DNA from: Flaviaestuariibacter flavus
Lineage (GTDB): Bacteria > Bacteroidota > Bacteroidia > Chitinophagales > Chitinophagaceae
NCBI RefSeq assembly: GCF_004337505.1
Contig: NZ_SJZI01000042.1
Location: forward strand, 544,388-608,387
Direction: 5' to 3'
DNA: 64,000 nucleotides
Part shown: one piece after another, positions 35,064 to 44,033 of the stretch
Numbering within the stretch: the first letter of the stretch is position 1
Layout of the letters: the number at the start of each line of letters is the position of its first letter
Translations under genes and position numbers: made by a program
The notes under the pieces: model-generated
The model's database searches: none
Seen by the model: the letters and a program-made list of their open reading frames with translations, nothing else
What the model was told of the DNA's origin: nothing

Positions 35064-35117
35064 AAAGTCTTCTTAATATTTATCGTATCAGATCACGCGG
35101 ATCTGCACTATCTGCGT
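35037..35117. repeat. Paired-arm intergenic repeat, family H
   Basis: GAACGCAGATC and GATCTGCGTTC in close succession, then GGATCTGCACTATCTGCGTTC up to 35117. Second copy of the element at 24119. It fills the whole gap between the convergent rsmE and TerC genes. Confidence 0.7.
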
Positions 35118-35125
35118 TCCTGTGC

Positions 35126-35917
35126 TTAGTGCGCCGTATCATCCACGCGCTCCTCGCGGTGGTAGGCTTCCCGTAGTTCTACGGGGCGCTTGGTCCGCTT
35201 GCGCATCGCCATGTTCAGCATTTCCACCCCGAAGGAGAAGGCCATACCGAAATAGATATAATTTTTCAGGTGCAGGTCCTCTGCTTTTTCGTGGTTCCAG
35301 CCTTCGATCACGAGGCTCAGGCCGATCATCACCAGGAAGGAGAGCGCCAGCATCTTGAGCGTGGGATGTTTGTGAATGAATGCCGAGATCGCCGGTGAGA
35401 ACAGGAACATGATGGTCATTGCGACCACCACGGCGGCGATCATCACTTCCACGTGCTTGGCGGTGCCGCCGGCGGTGATGACGCTGTCGAAGGAGAATAC
35501 CGCGTCGATCAGCATGATCTGCAGGATGGCCTTGCCCAGCGACAGGTAGTTATTGCCTTTGATATGCGCTTCGGGGTCTTCGCCCTCGAGCTTGCCATGA
35601 ATCTCTTTTACCGACTTGTAAATGAGGAAAAGTCCGCCGGCAAGCATGACCAGAGAGGCGATGTCGAAGCCGTGGCCGCCGATGGAGAAGAGCGCTTTTC
35701 CGCGTTGTTCCAGCAGCCAGCTAAGGCCCAGCAGCAGCAGGCTGCGCACCAGGATACCGGTGATCATCCACGCGCGCCGCGCCTTTTTCTTGTTTTCGTC
35801 GCTCACCCGGTTGAGAATGAGGCTCACGAAAATAACGTTATCGATGCCCAGCACCACTTCCAGGATGGTCAGTACCAGGAAGGAGATGAGGTTTTCCATT
35901 GAAAAAATTTCGCTCAT
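35126..35917 (-). CDS. TerC/YjbE-family integral membrane protein
   Basis: 263 residues with about seven to eight membrane helices. The two acidic family motifs are present: LEVVLGIDNVIFVSLI near the N-terminus and MLIDAVFSFDSVITAGG in the middle. A charged Lys/Arg/Glu-rich tail follows. TerC proteins are linked to manganese or other metal export and tellurite resistance in some bacteria; the role here is not shown by context. Start ATG at 35917; another possible start is M7. Confidence 0.88.
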   Translation of the reverse strand: MSEIFSMENLISFLVLTILEVVLGIDNVIFVSLILNRVSDENKKKARRAWMITGILVRSLLLLGLSWLLEQRGKALFSIGGHGFDIASLVMLAGGLFLIYKSVKEIHGKLEGEDPEAHIKGNNYLSLGKAILQIMLIDAVFSFDSVITAGGTAKHVEVMIAAVVVAMTIMFLFSPAISAFIHKHPTLKMLALSFLVMIGLSLVIEGWNHEKAEDLHLKNYIYFGMAFSFGVEMLNMAMRKRTKRPVELREAYHREERVDDTAH

Positions 35918-35983
35918 GGCTGCAAAGTAAGGGGTGTGCGGGGGTAATTAGTTAACGGGCCTGCTGGTTAATTGGTCAGGGCG

Positions 35984-37027
35984 TCAGAGTGCGCGGCAGA
36001 TCTTTTTCACGATCGACGGGCCCTCATAGATAAAGCCCGTCCATACCTCCGTGAGCGCCGCGCCGGCAGCCAGCTTTTCGCGGGCATCGGTGGCCGTGAA
36101 GATGCCGCCGGAGCCGATGATGGGGAGGCGCCCGCCCGAGCGGGTGGCCAGGTGGCGGATCACCTCGGTGGCGCGTACCCGCACGGGGCGGCCGCTCAAT
36201 CCGCCGGCACCCAAAGCCGTTACCGTGGCAGCATCGGTTTGCAGCCCCTCTCGGCTGATGGTGGTGTTGGTGGCCACGAGGCCGTCGAGGCCGATCTCCA
36301 CGGCGAGGTCCACCACTTCGTCGAGTTGCGTATTGGTAAGGTCGGGGGCGATCTTGAGCAGGATGGGGCGCGGGGTAGCCGTTGCGCGGTTCAGCTCCTG
36401 CAGCCGGGTGAGGATGCCGTGAAGCGCGTCGCGTTCCTGCAGGGCGCGCAGGCCGGGCGTATTGGGCGAGCTCACATTTACTACAAAGAAATCGACATAG
36501 GGATGCAGGGCGCTGAAGCAGGTTACATAGTCCTTCCACGCGTCTTCGTTGGCGGTCGATTTGTTCTTGCCGATGTTGCCGCCGATCACGAATGGAGCTT
36601 GATGCGCCGCACGGCGGGCTTCGCGTTTCCGCCATTCTTTAAGCCGTTCTGCCACTGCTTCCACCCCGTCGTTATTGAAGCCCATCCGGTTGATAAGTGC
36701 GCCGTCTTTCGGCAGGCGGAAGAGGCGGGGCTTGTCGTTGCCGGCCTGCGGCTTCGGCGTTACCGTACCGATCTCCACGAAGCCAAAGCCGAGGGTCTGC
36801 AGCGCGCGCAGGTAGCGGGCGTTTTTGTCAAAGCCGGCGCCCAGGCCGACCGGATTCGGAAAATGCAGTCCGAAGGCCTCGACGGGAAGCGCTTTGGGGC
36901 GGAAGGCACGCACAAGGAGGGCGCGGACCGGGGCGATGCCGCAGGCGGCACGCAGCAGGTTCATGGAAAAATAGTGGGCCGTCTCGGCCGGCAGCCGGAA
37001 CAGCAGGGAGCGCAGCAGGGAATACAT
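35984..37027 (-). CDS. pyrD: Dihydroorotate dehydrogenase (quinone), class 2
   Basis: 347 residues. The N-terminal extension of the membrane-associated class 2 enzyme is present (LLFRLPAETAHYFSMNLLR), followed by the FMN barrel (NPVGLGAGFDKNARY; VVNVSSPNTPGLR with the class 2 catalytic Ser; LVATNTTISREG; IGSGGIFTATDA). It oxidises dihydroorotate to orotate at the inner membrane with quinone as acceptor. It belongs to pyrimidine synthesis and is not part of the catabolic cluster 4 kb upstream. Confidence 0.96.
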   Translation of the reverse strand: MYSLLRSLLFRLPAETAHYFSMNLLRAACGIAPVRALLVRAFRPKALPVEAFGLHFPNPVGLGAGFDKNARYLRALQTLGFGFVEIGTVTPKPQAGNDKPRLFRLPKDGALINRMGFNNDGVEAVAERLKEWRKREARRAAHQAPFVIGGNIGKNKSTANEDAWKDYVTCFSALHPYVDFFVVNVSSPNTPGLRALQERDALHGILTRLQELNRATATPRPILLKIAPDLTNTQLDEVVDLAVEIGLDGLVATNTTISREGLQTDAATVTALGAGGLSGRPVRVRATEVIRHLATRSGGRLPIIGSGGIFTATDAREKLAAGAALTEVWTGFIYEGPSIVKKICRAL

Positions 37028-37035
37028 AACGCGGG

Positions 37036-37043
37036 CGAAGATA
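37036..37043 (-). promoter_or_regulatory. -7-like element of pyrD
   Basis: TATCTTCG on the minus strand (one base off consensus), 8 nt before the ATG. Confidence 0.45.
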
Positions 37044-37090
37044 CAGAGCAGGGCCTTGGCGGTCCGGTGAATTGCCGCAACTTTCCGTCA

Positions 37091-37174
37091 ATGAAAGGCA
37101 AGTGCAAAAAACAAAAGCAGCTCATCGAGGCGATCTTCCTGCCGGAAACCATCGCGTATTATCAGCTGCTTTAA
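37091..37174 (+). CDS. Candidate 27-residue small protein
   Basis: ATG to TAA with a basic N-terminal half (MKGKCKKQKQ) and a hydrophobic, aromatic second half (AIFLPETIAYYQLL). It lies in the divergent gap between pyrD and the thiolase gene, just before the operator-like palindrome. No clear Shine-Dalgarno or promoter. It may be chance; I list it because the composition is protein-like and it fills otherwise unused space. Confidence 0.3.
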   Translation: MKGKCKKQKQLIEAIFLPETIAYYQLL

Positions 37175-37176
37175 GA

Positions 37177-37194
37177 TAGTTGTTTGAACAACTA
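37177..37194 (+). promoter_or_regulatory. Perfect 18-bp palindrome, candidate operator of the thiolase gene
   Basis: TAGTTGTT-TG-AACAACTA, with 8-bp arms and a 2-bp centre. It covers the -33 position relative to TATCTTTA (37210-37217), a near-perfect -7 element. The size and shape suit a dimeric regulator of the MarR or TetR type. No such regulator is encoded next to it. Confidence 0.6.
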
Positions 37195-37234
37195 AATGAG
37201 TACGTGCTGTATCTTTAGGGTATAAATCTTTTTT

Positions 37235-38410
37235 ATGCAGGAAGCATATATCGTGGCCGGTTACCGCACGGCTGTGGGCAAGGCAAAGCGGGGCGGGTTC
37301 CGGTTCTTTCGTCCCGACGATCTCGCCATCGAGGTGATCCGCAAGCTGCTCGCCGATGTGCCCGGGCTGGACCCGAAGCGCGTGGACGATGTCATCGTGG
37401 GCAATGCGGTGCCGGAGGCCGAGCAGGGCCTGCAGGTGGGCCGCATCATTGCCGCCCGCGCCGTAGGCTACGACACACCGGGAATGGTGGTGAACCGCTA
37501 TTGCGCGTCCGGCCTTGAGACCATTGCAATTGCTACTGCCAAGATCCGCATGGGTATGGCCGACTGCATCATTGCCGGCGGCACGGAAAGTATGAGCCTC
37601 GTGCCTACCGCCGGCTGGAAAACGGTACCGGCCTACAGCATCGCCAAAGACGATCCGGATTATTACCTCTCGATGGGCCTTACCGCCGAAGCGGTGGCCA
37701 AAGAATACAATGTGAGCCGCGAAGCGCAGGATGAATTTTCCTACCATTCGCACCGCAAGGCACTCGCAGCCATTGAAAAAGGCTATCTCAGGGAAGGCGT
37801 GCTCCCCATCACCGTAGAGGAGGTTTTTGTAAATGAAAAAGGCAAGCGCGGCACCCGCCAGTTTGTAGTGGATACCGACGAAGGACCGCGTGCCGATACC
37901 TCGATAGAAGCCCTCGCGAAGCTGAAGCCCGTATTTGCCCAGGGCGGCACGGTAACGGCCGGCAACTCTTCGCAGACCTCCGACGGAGCGGCCTTTGTGC
38001 TGGTGGTCAGCGAACGCATTGTGAAAGAATTCAACCTGCAACCCATCGGGCGCCTCGTGGCCTGCGCCTCGGCCGGGGTGCATCCCCGCATCATGGGCAT
38101 CGGTCCGGTGGCTGCTATTCCGAAAGTGTTGCGGCAGGCGGGTATGAACCTGGGGCAGATCGATACGGTGGAACTGAATGAAGCCTTTGCATCGCAGGCG
38201 ATCGCCGTCATCCGCGAGGCGGGCCTCGACCCGGAAAAGGTGAACCCGAACGGCGGCGCCATTGCACTCGGACACCCGCTCGGCTGCACCGGCGCCAAGC
38301 TCACCATCCAGGCCCTCAACGACCTGAAGCGCACCGGGGGCAAGTACGGAATGATCACCGCCTGCGTTGGCGGCGGCCAGGGTATTGCAGGCATTATCGA
38401 GCGCTTGTAA
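37235..38410 (+). CDS. Acetyl-CoA C-acyltransferase (thiolase)
   Basis: 391 residues, full length. Active-site Cys90 (NRYCASGLETI), the His loop NGGAIALGHPLGCTGAK and the second Cys in MITACVGGGQG are all present. The ATG follows a palindromic operator. Fatty-acid beta-oxidation (FadA/FadI-like) is the most likely role, since Bacteroidota fadA genes are often regulated singly or with acyl-CoA dehydrogenases. No other beta-oxidation gene is adjacent. A second, differently derived thiolase lies at 58643. Confidence 0.92.
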   Translation: MQEAYIVAGYRTAVGKAKRGGFRFFRPDDLAIEVIRKLLADVPGLDPKRVDDVIVGNAVPEAEQGLQVGRIIAARAVGYDTPGMVVNRYCASGLETIAIATAKIRMGMADCIIAGGTESMSLVPTAGWKTVPAYSIAKDDPDYYLSMGLTAEAVAKEYNVSREAQDEFSYHSHRKALAAIEKGYLREGVLPITVEEVFVNEKGKRGTRQFVVDTDEGPRADTSIEALAKLKPVFAQGGTVTAGNSSQTSDGAAFVLVVSERIVKEFNLQPIGRLVACASAGVHPRIMGIGPVAAIPKVLRQAGMNLGQIDTVELNEAFASQAIAVIREAGLDPEKVNPNGGAIALGHPLGCTGAKLTIQALNDLKRTGGKYGMITACVGGGQGIAGIIERL

Positions 38411-38425
38411 GCAGGAAAAACGACC

Positions 38426-38467
38426 CGCGGCCGTGACCGTAATTTTACGGATCGGCCGCCGGTTTTT
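38426..38467 (+). terminator. Terminator of the thiolase gene
   Basis: Bipartite hairpin: GCGGCCG / CGGCCGC outer stem and CCGTAA / TTACGG inner stem, followed by GGTTTTT. 16 nt after the stop. Confidence 0.75.
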
Positions 38468-38554
38468 ACGGCATTTTCATACCGGCAAACAAGGCTGATT
38501 GAATTTGCCTCATATTTGCAGGGAAGAGCTTAAAACCTTAAATCAACACACGGG

Positions 38555-38950
38555 GTGACCCAGCCAAAACTTGTACTATACGCCGACGACGACACCGATG
38601 ATCGCTCCTGGGTGAGTGAGGCATGTCGTATTGTAGGTTCCAGCCTGGAACTGCATTTCGTAGAGAACGGCCGGCAGGTACTTGATTTCCTGAAAAAGCC
38701 CGGTGCCCCGCAACCAGCACTCATTGTGCTCGACCTCAATATGCCGGAGATGGACGGGCGCCAGACGCTCCAGCAACTGAAGAACAGTCCGGAGCTCCGT
38801 CATATTCCCGTGGCCATCGTCACCACTTCCAACAACAAGCTCGACCGCGACGTATGCAAGCGGCTCGGAGCTGCCATCTACCTTACCAAGCCGGATACGC
38901 ATTCCGAGTGGCAGAGCGTTATCCGCCAGCTCGAGCCGATCGCCGGCTAA
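38555..38950 (+). CDS. Single-domain response regulator
   Basis: 131 residues from a GTG at 38555; no in-frame ATG lies upstream near it. A receiver domain alone: acidic pocket ADDDTDD, phospho-acceptor Asp in IVLDLNMPEMDG, the Thr/Ser switch (IVTTSNN) and the conserved Lys (YLTKPD). No output domain, as in CheY or Rcp1-like regulators. No kinase is adjacent, so its partner is unknown. Confidence 0.88.
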   Translation: MTQPKLVLYADDDTDDRSWVSEACRIVGSSLELHFVENGRQVLDFLKKPGAPQPALIVLDLNMPEMDGRQTLQQLKNSPELRHIPVAIVTTSNNKLDRDVCKRLGAAIYLTKPDTHSEWQSVIRQLEPIAG

Positions 38951-38995
38951 GACATTTCCTGCCCTGCAGCAGGCTTTCCAAGGCCAAAAAATTAA

Positions 38996-39025
38996 TTGCA
39001 TCGGTGTTGCAAACGGGTATCTTTG
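38996..39025 (+). promoter_or_regulatory. Full Bacteroidota promoter of the TonB-dependent receptor gene
   Basis: TTG at 38996-38998 and TATCTTTG at 39018-39025 with exactly 19 nt between: a textbook match to the primary sigma factor consensus of the phylum. The ATG is 16 nt after the -7 element. Confidence 0.8.
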
Positions 39026-39041
39026 AACAAATTCAAGGATC

Positions 39042-41432
39042 ATGAGCATTCGTTACCTGCTCGGCAGCCTGCTTTTCGTTGCCGTTTCAGCTTCGGCCCA
39101 GACAAAGGCCTACACGCTTCGTGGCCGTATTACCGATGCCAGTACCGGTCTCCCGATCCCGGGGGCTTCGCTTTATTTCACGGAAGCCCGCACCGGCACC
39201 AGCGCCGACAGCAACGGGTATTATTCCCTGTCGCGGCTCGTAGCCGGCCACTACCTGGCGGAAGTCTCCTCGGCCGGGTATACGCCCACCGTGGAGCATA
39301 TCGACATCGACCGCGACACGGATCGTGATTTCAGCCTGCGTCCTTCCGTGGTTGAAAACCGCGGGGTGGTCGTTACCGGCGTTGCGTCGGCGGCGTCGTC
39401 GCGCAATACCCCGGTGGCGGTGACCCTGGTGCGCAAGACGCAACTGCTCGAGGCCGCATCCACCAATATTGTAGATGCACTGACGCGGCAGCCGGGCGTG
39501 GCGCAGATCAGCACAGGGCCGGCGGTATCCAAGCCGGTGATCCGGGGTCTTGGCTACAACCGCGTGGTGGTGATGAACGACGGGCAGCGCCAGGAAGGGC
39601 AGCAGTGGGGCGATGAGCACGGTGTGGAGGTGGACGAGCTGAGTGTCAACCGCGTGGAGCTGCTGAAGGGCGCTTCTTCGCTGATGTACGGCTCCGACGC
39701 CATCGGCGGCGTGCTGCACCTGATCACCAACGTGCCGGCGCCGGAAGGCACCGTGCGGGCCAACGTTCTTACTTCCTATGCTACCAATAACGGGCAGCTG
39801 GGGCTGCACGCGTCGTTTGGCGGCAATGCACATGGCTTCAGCTGGGGCGGCTACGGTTCGTACAAATCGGCCGCCGACTACCGCAACCGCTTCGACGGCC
39901 GCGTGCTCAACTCACGCTTCAACGAACGCAACTTCGGCGGCTTCCTGGGGCTCAACCGGCAGTGGGGCTTCAGCCACCTGATCGTCAGCTCGTTCAACCA
40001 GAATATCGGCCTCGTGGAAGGTGTGCGTGATGAAAACAACGGCCGCTTTCTGCTTTACCCGGCGACGGCCCTTGAGCACGAAGCCACGGATGCCGAGCTG
40101 CGTTCCCGCACGCTCACCACGCCCTACCAGGGAGTGCGGCACTACCGCGTTGTGTCGGACAACAGCTTCCGCGCGGGCCGCGGCCGGGTGAAGGTGAACC
40201 TCGGTTACCAGCAGAACCTGCGCAGCGAATATGGTAATGCGGAAGCGCCGGACGAGGCAGGCCTGCGTTTCGACCTGCGCACCGGCACCTACAACCTGCA
40301 GTGGCATCTTCCGGAGCAAAATGGCCTGCAGACAACGCTTGGCGCCAGCGGCATGCTCCAGCAAAACCGCAACCTCGGCGCAGAGGTCATTATCCCGGAA
40401 TACAACCTGTTTGATATCGGCGGCTACGTGTTCCTGCAGAAAAATTTTACGCAGACAACGGTTTCCGGCGGGCTTCGTTTCGACAACCGGAACATTCATT
40501 CGCTCGCCTTCGAAGAAGGCGGCGCGCAGAAGTTCGCGCCTTTCACCCGCAGCTTCGCCAACGTGTCGGGAAGCCTCGGCCTCGCCTGGCACCCGAGCAG
40601 TATTTATACGGTACGCGCCAACGTGGCCCGCGGCTTTCGTGCCCCGACGATTTCGGAGCTTGCCTCTAACGGTGCCCACGAAGGCACCAACCGCTTCGAG
40701 TATGGCCGGCAGGATCTTAGCTCGGAGCGCAGTGTGCAATTTGACGCCGGCGTTGAGGCCGACTACGACCACCTGAGCTTCTCGGCGAGCGCCTTTGCCA
40801 ACCGGATCAACGGCTATATTTTTTACAGTCGCCTTGCCGGTGTTAACGGCGGCGACTCCATTGTCAATGTCAATGGCGAAGAACTGCAGGCGTTCCAATA
40901 CGGGCAGCACAATGCCTGGCTGGCGGGCTTCGAGCTTTCCTCGGACCTGCATCCGCACCCGCTCGACTGGCTGCACTTCGAAAACTCGTTTTCGGTGGTG
41001 CGCGGTCGCTTTACCGAGCCGGTGGGCGGCGCTTCGTGCCTTCCTTCGATCCCGGCGGCCCACCTGCTCAACGAGCTGCGTGTGGCTTTCCCGAAAGCGG
41101 GCAAGCGCTTCCGCAACCTGTACGCGCGGGTAGAGCTGGATAATTACCTGCGGCAAACGCAGGTGTTCACCGGCTTCAACACCGAAACGCCCACGCCCGG
41201 GTATTCACTGCTCAATGCCGGCCTGGGTGCCGACGTCACCCGCAAGGGCCGCACCCTGTTTACCCTGCACTTTACGGGCACCAACCTCACGGATGTGGCC
41301 TACCAGAACCACCTGAGCCGCCTTAAATACACCGATGTGAATGTGCTCACCGGCCGGCGGGGCGTGTTTGGCATGGGACGTAATTTTCAGTTCCGGCTGA
41401 ATGTGCCGCTGGAGTGGAAGATTGGTAAGTAG
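39042..41432 (+). CDS. TonB-dependent outer-membrane receptor
   Basis: 796 residues. Signal peptide (YLLGSLLFVAVSASAQ), then a carboxypeptidase-regulatory-like domain (RGRITDASTGLPIPGASLYF) to about residue 105, a possible TonB box (NRGVVVTGV), the plug domain (ALTRQPGVAQISTGPAVSKP; RVELLKGASSLMYGSDAIGG) and a 22-strand-type barrel ending in FRLNVPLEWK. It imports a substrate across the outer membrane using TonB energy. The plug contains an acidic-His stretch (QWGDEHGVEVDELS) seen in many Bacteroidota receptors thought to handle metals; the substrate is not known. No SusD partner is next to it. Confidence 0.93.
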   Translation: MSIRYLLGSLLFVAVSASAQTKAYTLRGRITDASTGLPIPGASLYFTEARTGTSADSNGYYSLSRLVAGHYLAEVSSAGYTPTVEHIDIDRDTDRDFSLRPSVVENRGVVVTGVASAASSRNTPVAVTLVRKTQLLEAASTNIVDALTRQPGVAQISTGPAVSKPVIRGLGYNRVVVMNDGQRQEGQQWGDEHGVEVDELSVNRVELLKGASSLMYGSDAIGGVLHLITNVPAPEGTVRANVLTSYATNNGQLGLHASFGGNAHGFSWGGYGSYKSAADYRNRFDGRVLNSRFNERNFGGFLGLNRQWGFSHLIVSSFNQNIGLVEGVRDENNGRFLLYPATALEHEATDAELRSRTLTTPYQGVRHYRVVSDNSFRAGRGRVKVNLGYQQNLRSEYGNAEAPDEAGLRFDLRTGTYNLQWHLPEQNGLQTTLGASGMLQQNRNLGAEVIIPEYNLFDIGGYVFLQKNFTQTTVSGGLRFDNRNIHSLAFEEGGAQKFAPFTRSFANVSGSLGLAWHPSSIYTVRANVARGFRAPTISELASNGAHEGTNRFEYGRQDLSSERSVQFDAGVEADYDHLSFSASAFANRINGYIFYSRLAGVNGGDSIVNVNGEELQAFQYGQHNAWLAGFELSSDLHPHPLDWLHFENSFSVVRGRFTEPVGGASCLPSIPAAHLLNELRVAFPKAGKRFRNLYARVELDNYLRQTQVFTGFNTETPTPGYSLLNAGLGADVTRKGRTLFTLHFTGTNLTDVAYQNHLSRLKYTDVNVLTGRRGVFGMGRNFQFRLNVPLEWKIGK

Positions 41433-41444
41433 CGGGCCTGAAAT

Positions 41445-41485
41445 AATTGCAAACGCCTGACGCTATGCGTCAGGCGTTTGCAATT
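41445..41485. terminator. Perfect 19-bp hairpin between receptor gene and convergent small gene
   Basis: Left arm 41445-41463, right arm 41467-41485, 3-nt loop; centre GCCTGACGC TAT GCGTCAGGC. No long T-run in either direction. Probably a terminator shared by convergent genes. Confidence 0.72.
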
Positions 41486-41500
41486 GGATAGGACGTGATC

Positions 41501-41920
41501 TCAGCGCACGCGTATCCGGTCGCTGAATGGAGTACCATTGATCAGCACATAGCGGCTGACGGCTTCTTCGTCGATTACGCCATCCTTGAAAAGCTTCGCC
41601 TTGACTACCACTTCGGCCATCTTGTTAATGCGGTGATATAGATCTTTCGATTCTGCTTTCTGTTTCGAGTTCAGAAAGATGAATTCGGCATAGAATACAA
41701 TAGGCTGGCTGTAGCTGGTGGTGGGGTCTTGAAACCGAACGGAACGAATGATGATAGCTTCGTTGCCGGAAAGGTCGCGTACCGTAAAGTCTCCGTGGCT
41801 GCGTTCGATTAGTGCGTATTCTTTTCCGTCCACAAGGATCTTTCCGTCCTTCACGTCAACTTTCTGTGCCGATGCAAAAATGGGCAGGGCGACAAGAAAT
41901 GCCATCATGATTTTTTTCAT
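41501..41920 (-). CDS. Small secreted protein, unknown function
   Basis: 139 residues with a signal peptide (MKKIMMAFLVALPIFASAQ). The mature part is a mixed alpha/beta domain starting with KVDVKDGKILVDGKEYALIE and ending SDRIRVR, with one Lys-rich helix (KMAEVVVKAKLF). No lipobox, no Cys after the signal peptide. I do not recognise the family. It is single, convergent with the receptor gene. Confidence 0.75.
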   Translation of the reverse strand: MKKIMMAFLVALPIFASAQKVDVKDGKILVDGKEYALIERSHGDFTVRDLSGNEAIIIRSVRFQDPTTSYSQPIVFYAEFIFLNSKQKAESKDLYHRINKMAEVVVKAKLFKDGVIDEEAVSRYVLINGTPFSDRIRVR

Positions 41921-42008
41921 GCAGGTGGGTTTTGGTTATGGCAGGTAATATAGATAAAAATGTAGCGGCGACCATGTTTAAGTACAGTTCGAGCTGGTGT
42001 TTGGTGCC

Positions 42009-43838
42009 TTATGCTTTCGCCATCACCTTTCTTTCCCCGATCTGCTGGCGCCACATGGCGTAGTAAAGCCCTTTCTCCGCCAGCAGCGATTCATGGTTGC
42101 CGGTTTCGGCCACCACGCCGCGCTCCAGCACATAGATGCGGTCGGCGTGCATGATGGTGGAAAGTCGGTGGGCGATGAGGATCGTGATCTGCTCGCGCTG
42201 CGAGGAGAGCTCGCGGATCGTTTCGGTGATCTCTTCCTCGGTGATGGAGTCGAGGGCCGAGGTGGCTTCGTCGAACAGCATCACGCGGGGCTTGCGCAGG
42301 AGGGCGCGGGCGATGGAGAGGCGTTGCTTCTCGCCGCCGGAAAGCTTCAGTCCGCCTTCGCCGATAACGGTGTCGATGCCTTTTTCGGCGCGCGACAGCA
42401 GGTAGTCGCAGGCCGCTTTGTGCAGGGCTTCCTGGAGATCGGCTTCGGTAGCCGCAGGGTTGACGAACATCAGGTTTTCGCGGATGGTGCCGGCGAAGAG
42501 CTGCGTGTCCTGCGTTACAAAACCGATCTGGTTGCGCAGGTCGTCGAACACGATCGAGTTTTCGTCCATGCCGTTATAGTAGATGCCGCCTTCCTGCGGG
42601 CGGTACAGTCCCACCAGCAGCTTCATCAGCGTGCTCTTGCCCGAGCCGGACGGTCCGACGAACGCGACCGTTTCACCATTGCGGGCGTCGAAGGAAATAC
42701 CGTCGATGGCCTTGTGCTGTGCGGTGCGGTGCTGGAAACCGACGTTCCGGAACTCGAGCTCGCGGATCGCGCCCAGGGGTCGCGGGTTGTCGGGCTGCTT
42801 TTCCGATTCTTTCTGCATCAGCGTCTGGAAGTTGTGAAGCGAAGTTTCCGCCTCGCGGTAGCTGACGATGATGTTACCGATATCCTGTAGCGGCCCGAAA
42901 ATGAAGAACGAGAAGATCTGCATCGTTACCAGGTCGCCTTCGTCCATCTTGTTGCGGAAGATGAGCCACATCAGCAGGAACAGGATCACCTGGCGAAGCG
43001 TATTCACGAAAGTACCCTGGATAAACCCGATAGAGCGGATCCGCTTAACCTTGGTGAGCTCGAGCCCGAGGATCTTGTAGGTGTTGTTGTTGAGGCGGTC
43101 CACCTCCTGGTTGGTGAGGCCGAGGCTTTTCACCAGCTCGATGTTGCGCAGCGATTCCGTGGTGGATCCCGCCAGCGCGGTTGTTTGCGATACGATCGTT
43201 TTCTGGATGGTCTTGATCTTTTTACTCAGTTTGTTGGAGATGAACATCAGGATGGCAACACCGCCGAAATAAACCACCGGCAGCCAGCCGGAGAGGTGCG
43301 CCGCGAAGGTGGCCACGATGACGATACCAACCACCACTGTAAAAAGTATGTTGACGAAGTTGGAGATGAACTTTTCCGTATCGGTCCGCACCTTCTGCAG
43401 GATCGAAAGTGTCTCGCCCGAGCGCTGGTCTTCGAATTCCGCGTAAGGCAATTTCATCGAATGTTTCAATCCGTCGGTGAACACCTTGGCGCCGAACTTC
43501 TGGATGATGACCTGCAGGAAATAGTCCTGGAAATTCTTCGCGATCCGGCTGATCATGGCTACGGTGATCGAGGCGCCAAGCAGCCATACCACGCCATAGA
43601 TAATAATCGGGTCGCCGCCCGCCTTAAGGGGCGGCAGCTCCGTTCGTGTAAACAGGAAGTCGTGCCAGCTGAAAGCCGTGTGCCCGGTGGGCGGCTTGTG
43701 CTGGTAAGAGGCCAGTTTGATCAGCTTACCGAAGATGATGGGATCCAGGAGCGAAAAACTGATATTGACAGCCGCCAGGAACAACACGACGGCGACCATC
43801 CATTTATAGGGTTTGAGGTAATGTAAGAGGATCTTCAT
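42009..43838 (-). CDS. ABC exporter, fused membrane and ATP-binding domains (MsbA/ABCB-type)
   Basis: 609 residues. The N-terminal membrane domain (about 1-330) has six predicted helices. The ATPase domain has Walker A VGPSGSGKSTLMKLL, Q-loop FVTQDTQLF, signature LSGGEKQRLSIARALL, Walker B VMLFDEATSALD and the H-loop LIAHRLSTI. It would work as a homodimer in the inner membrane. Family members move lipids or drugs; substrate unknown. The -7 element at 43843 is only 4 nt from the ATG. Confidence 0.93.
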   Translation of the reverse strand: MKILLHYLKPYKWMVAVVLFLAAVNISFSLLDPIIFGKLIKLASYQHKPPTGHTAFSWHDFLFTRTELPPLKAGGDPIIIYGVVWLLGASITVAMISRIAKNFQDYFLQVIIQKFGAKVFTDGLKHSMKLPYAEFEDQRSGETLSILQKVRTDTEKFISNFVNILFTVVVGIVIVATFAAHLSGWLPVVYFGGVAILMFISNKLSKKIKTIQKTIVSQTTALAGSTTESLRNIELVKSLGLTNQEVDRLNNNTYKILGLELTKVKRIRSIGFIQGTFVNTLRQVILFLLMWLIFRNKMDEGDLVTMQIFSFFIFGPLQDIGNIIVSYREAETSLHNFQTLMQKESEKQPDNPRPLGAIRELEFRNVGFQHRTAQHKAIDGISFDARNGETVAFVGPSGSGKSTLMKLLVGLYRPQEGGIYYNGMDENSIVFDDLRNQIGFVTQDTQLFAGTIRENLMFVNPAATEADLQEALHKAACDYLLSRAEKGIDTVIGEGGLKLSGGEKQRLSIARALLRKPRVMLFDEATSALDSITEEEITETIRELSSQREQITILIAHRLSTIMHADRIYVLERGVVAETGNHESLLAEKGLYYAMWRQQIGERKVMAKA

Positions 43839-43842
43839 GGAA

Positions 43843-43850
43843 TAAAGATA
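43843..43850 (-). promoter_or_regulatory. -7 element next to the ABC exporter start
   Basis: TATCTTTA on the minus strand (one base off consensus), 4 nt before the ATG. Transcription would start at or inside the start codon. Confidence 0.45.
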
Positions 43851-43855
43851 CCGAG

Positions 43856-44033
43856 GTGAATATCGAATATCGATTATCGAATATCGGCAAGGGGAATGTC
43901 GAATAATTAGCCTGGTTTAAAGCCGCGTATTGGACTGCCTGATGCAAACCAAATGTCAGTGCAGGTGGCACCTGTAAAATTCGAGCATACCTGCTCCGAT
44001 ATTCATTAGTCGATATCCGTTATTCGAAATTCA
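43856..44033. repeat. Paired-arm intergenic repeat, family B
   Basis: Left arm 43856-43888 (GAATATCGAATATCG words); right arm 43999-44033 (CGATATTCATTAGTCGATAT, TTATTCGAAATTC). The core of about 110 bp has no recognisable feature. The right arm stops directly at the yifB stop codon. Confidence 0.7.

Noticed and set aside
35984..37027. pyrD as part of the pyrimidine breakdown cluster
   Set aside because: It is a class 2 dihydroorotate dehydrogenase of biosynthesis, on the other strand, with other genes between.
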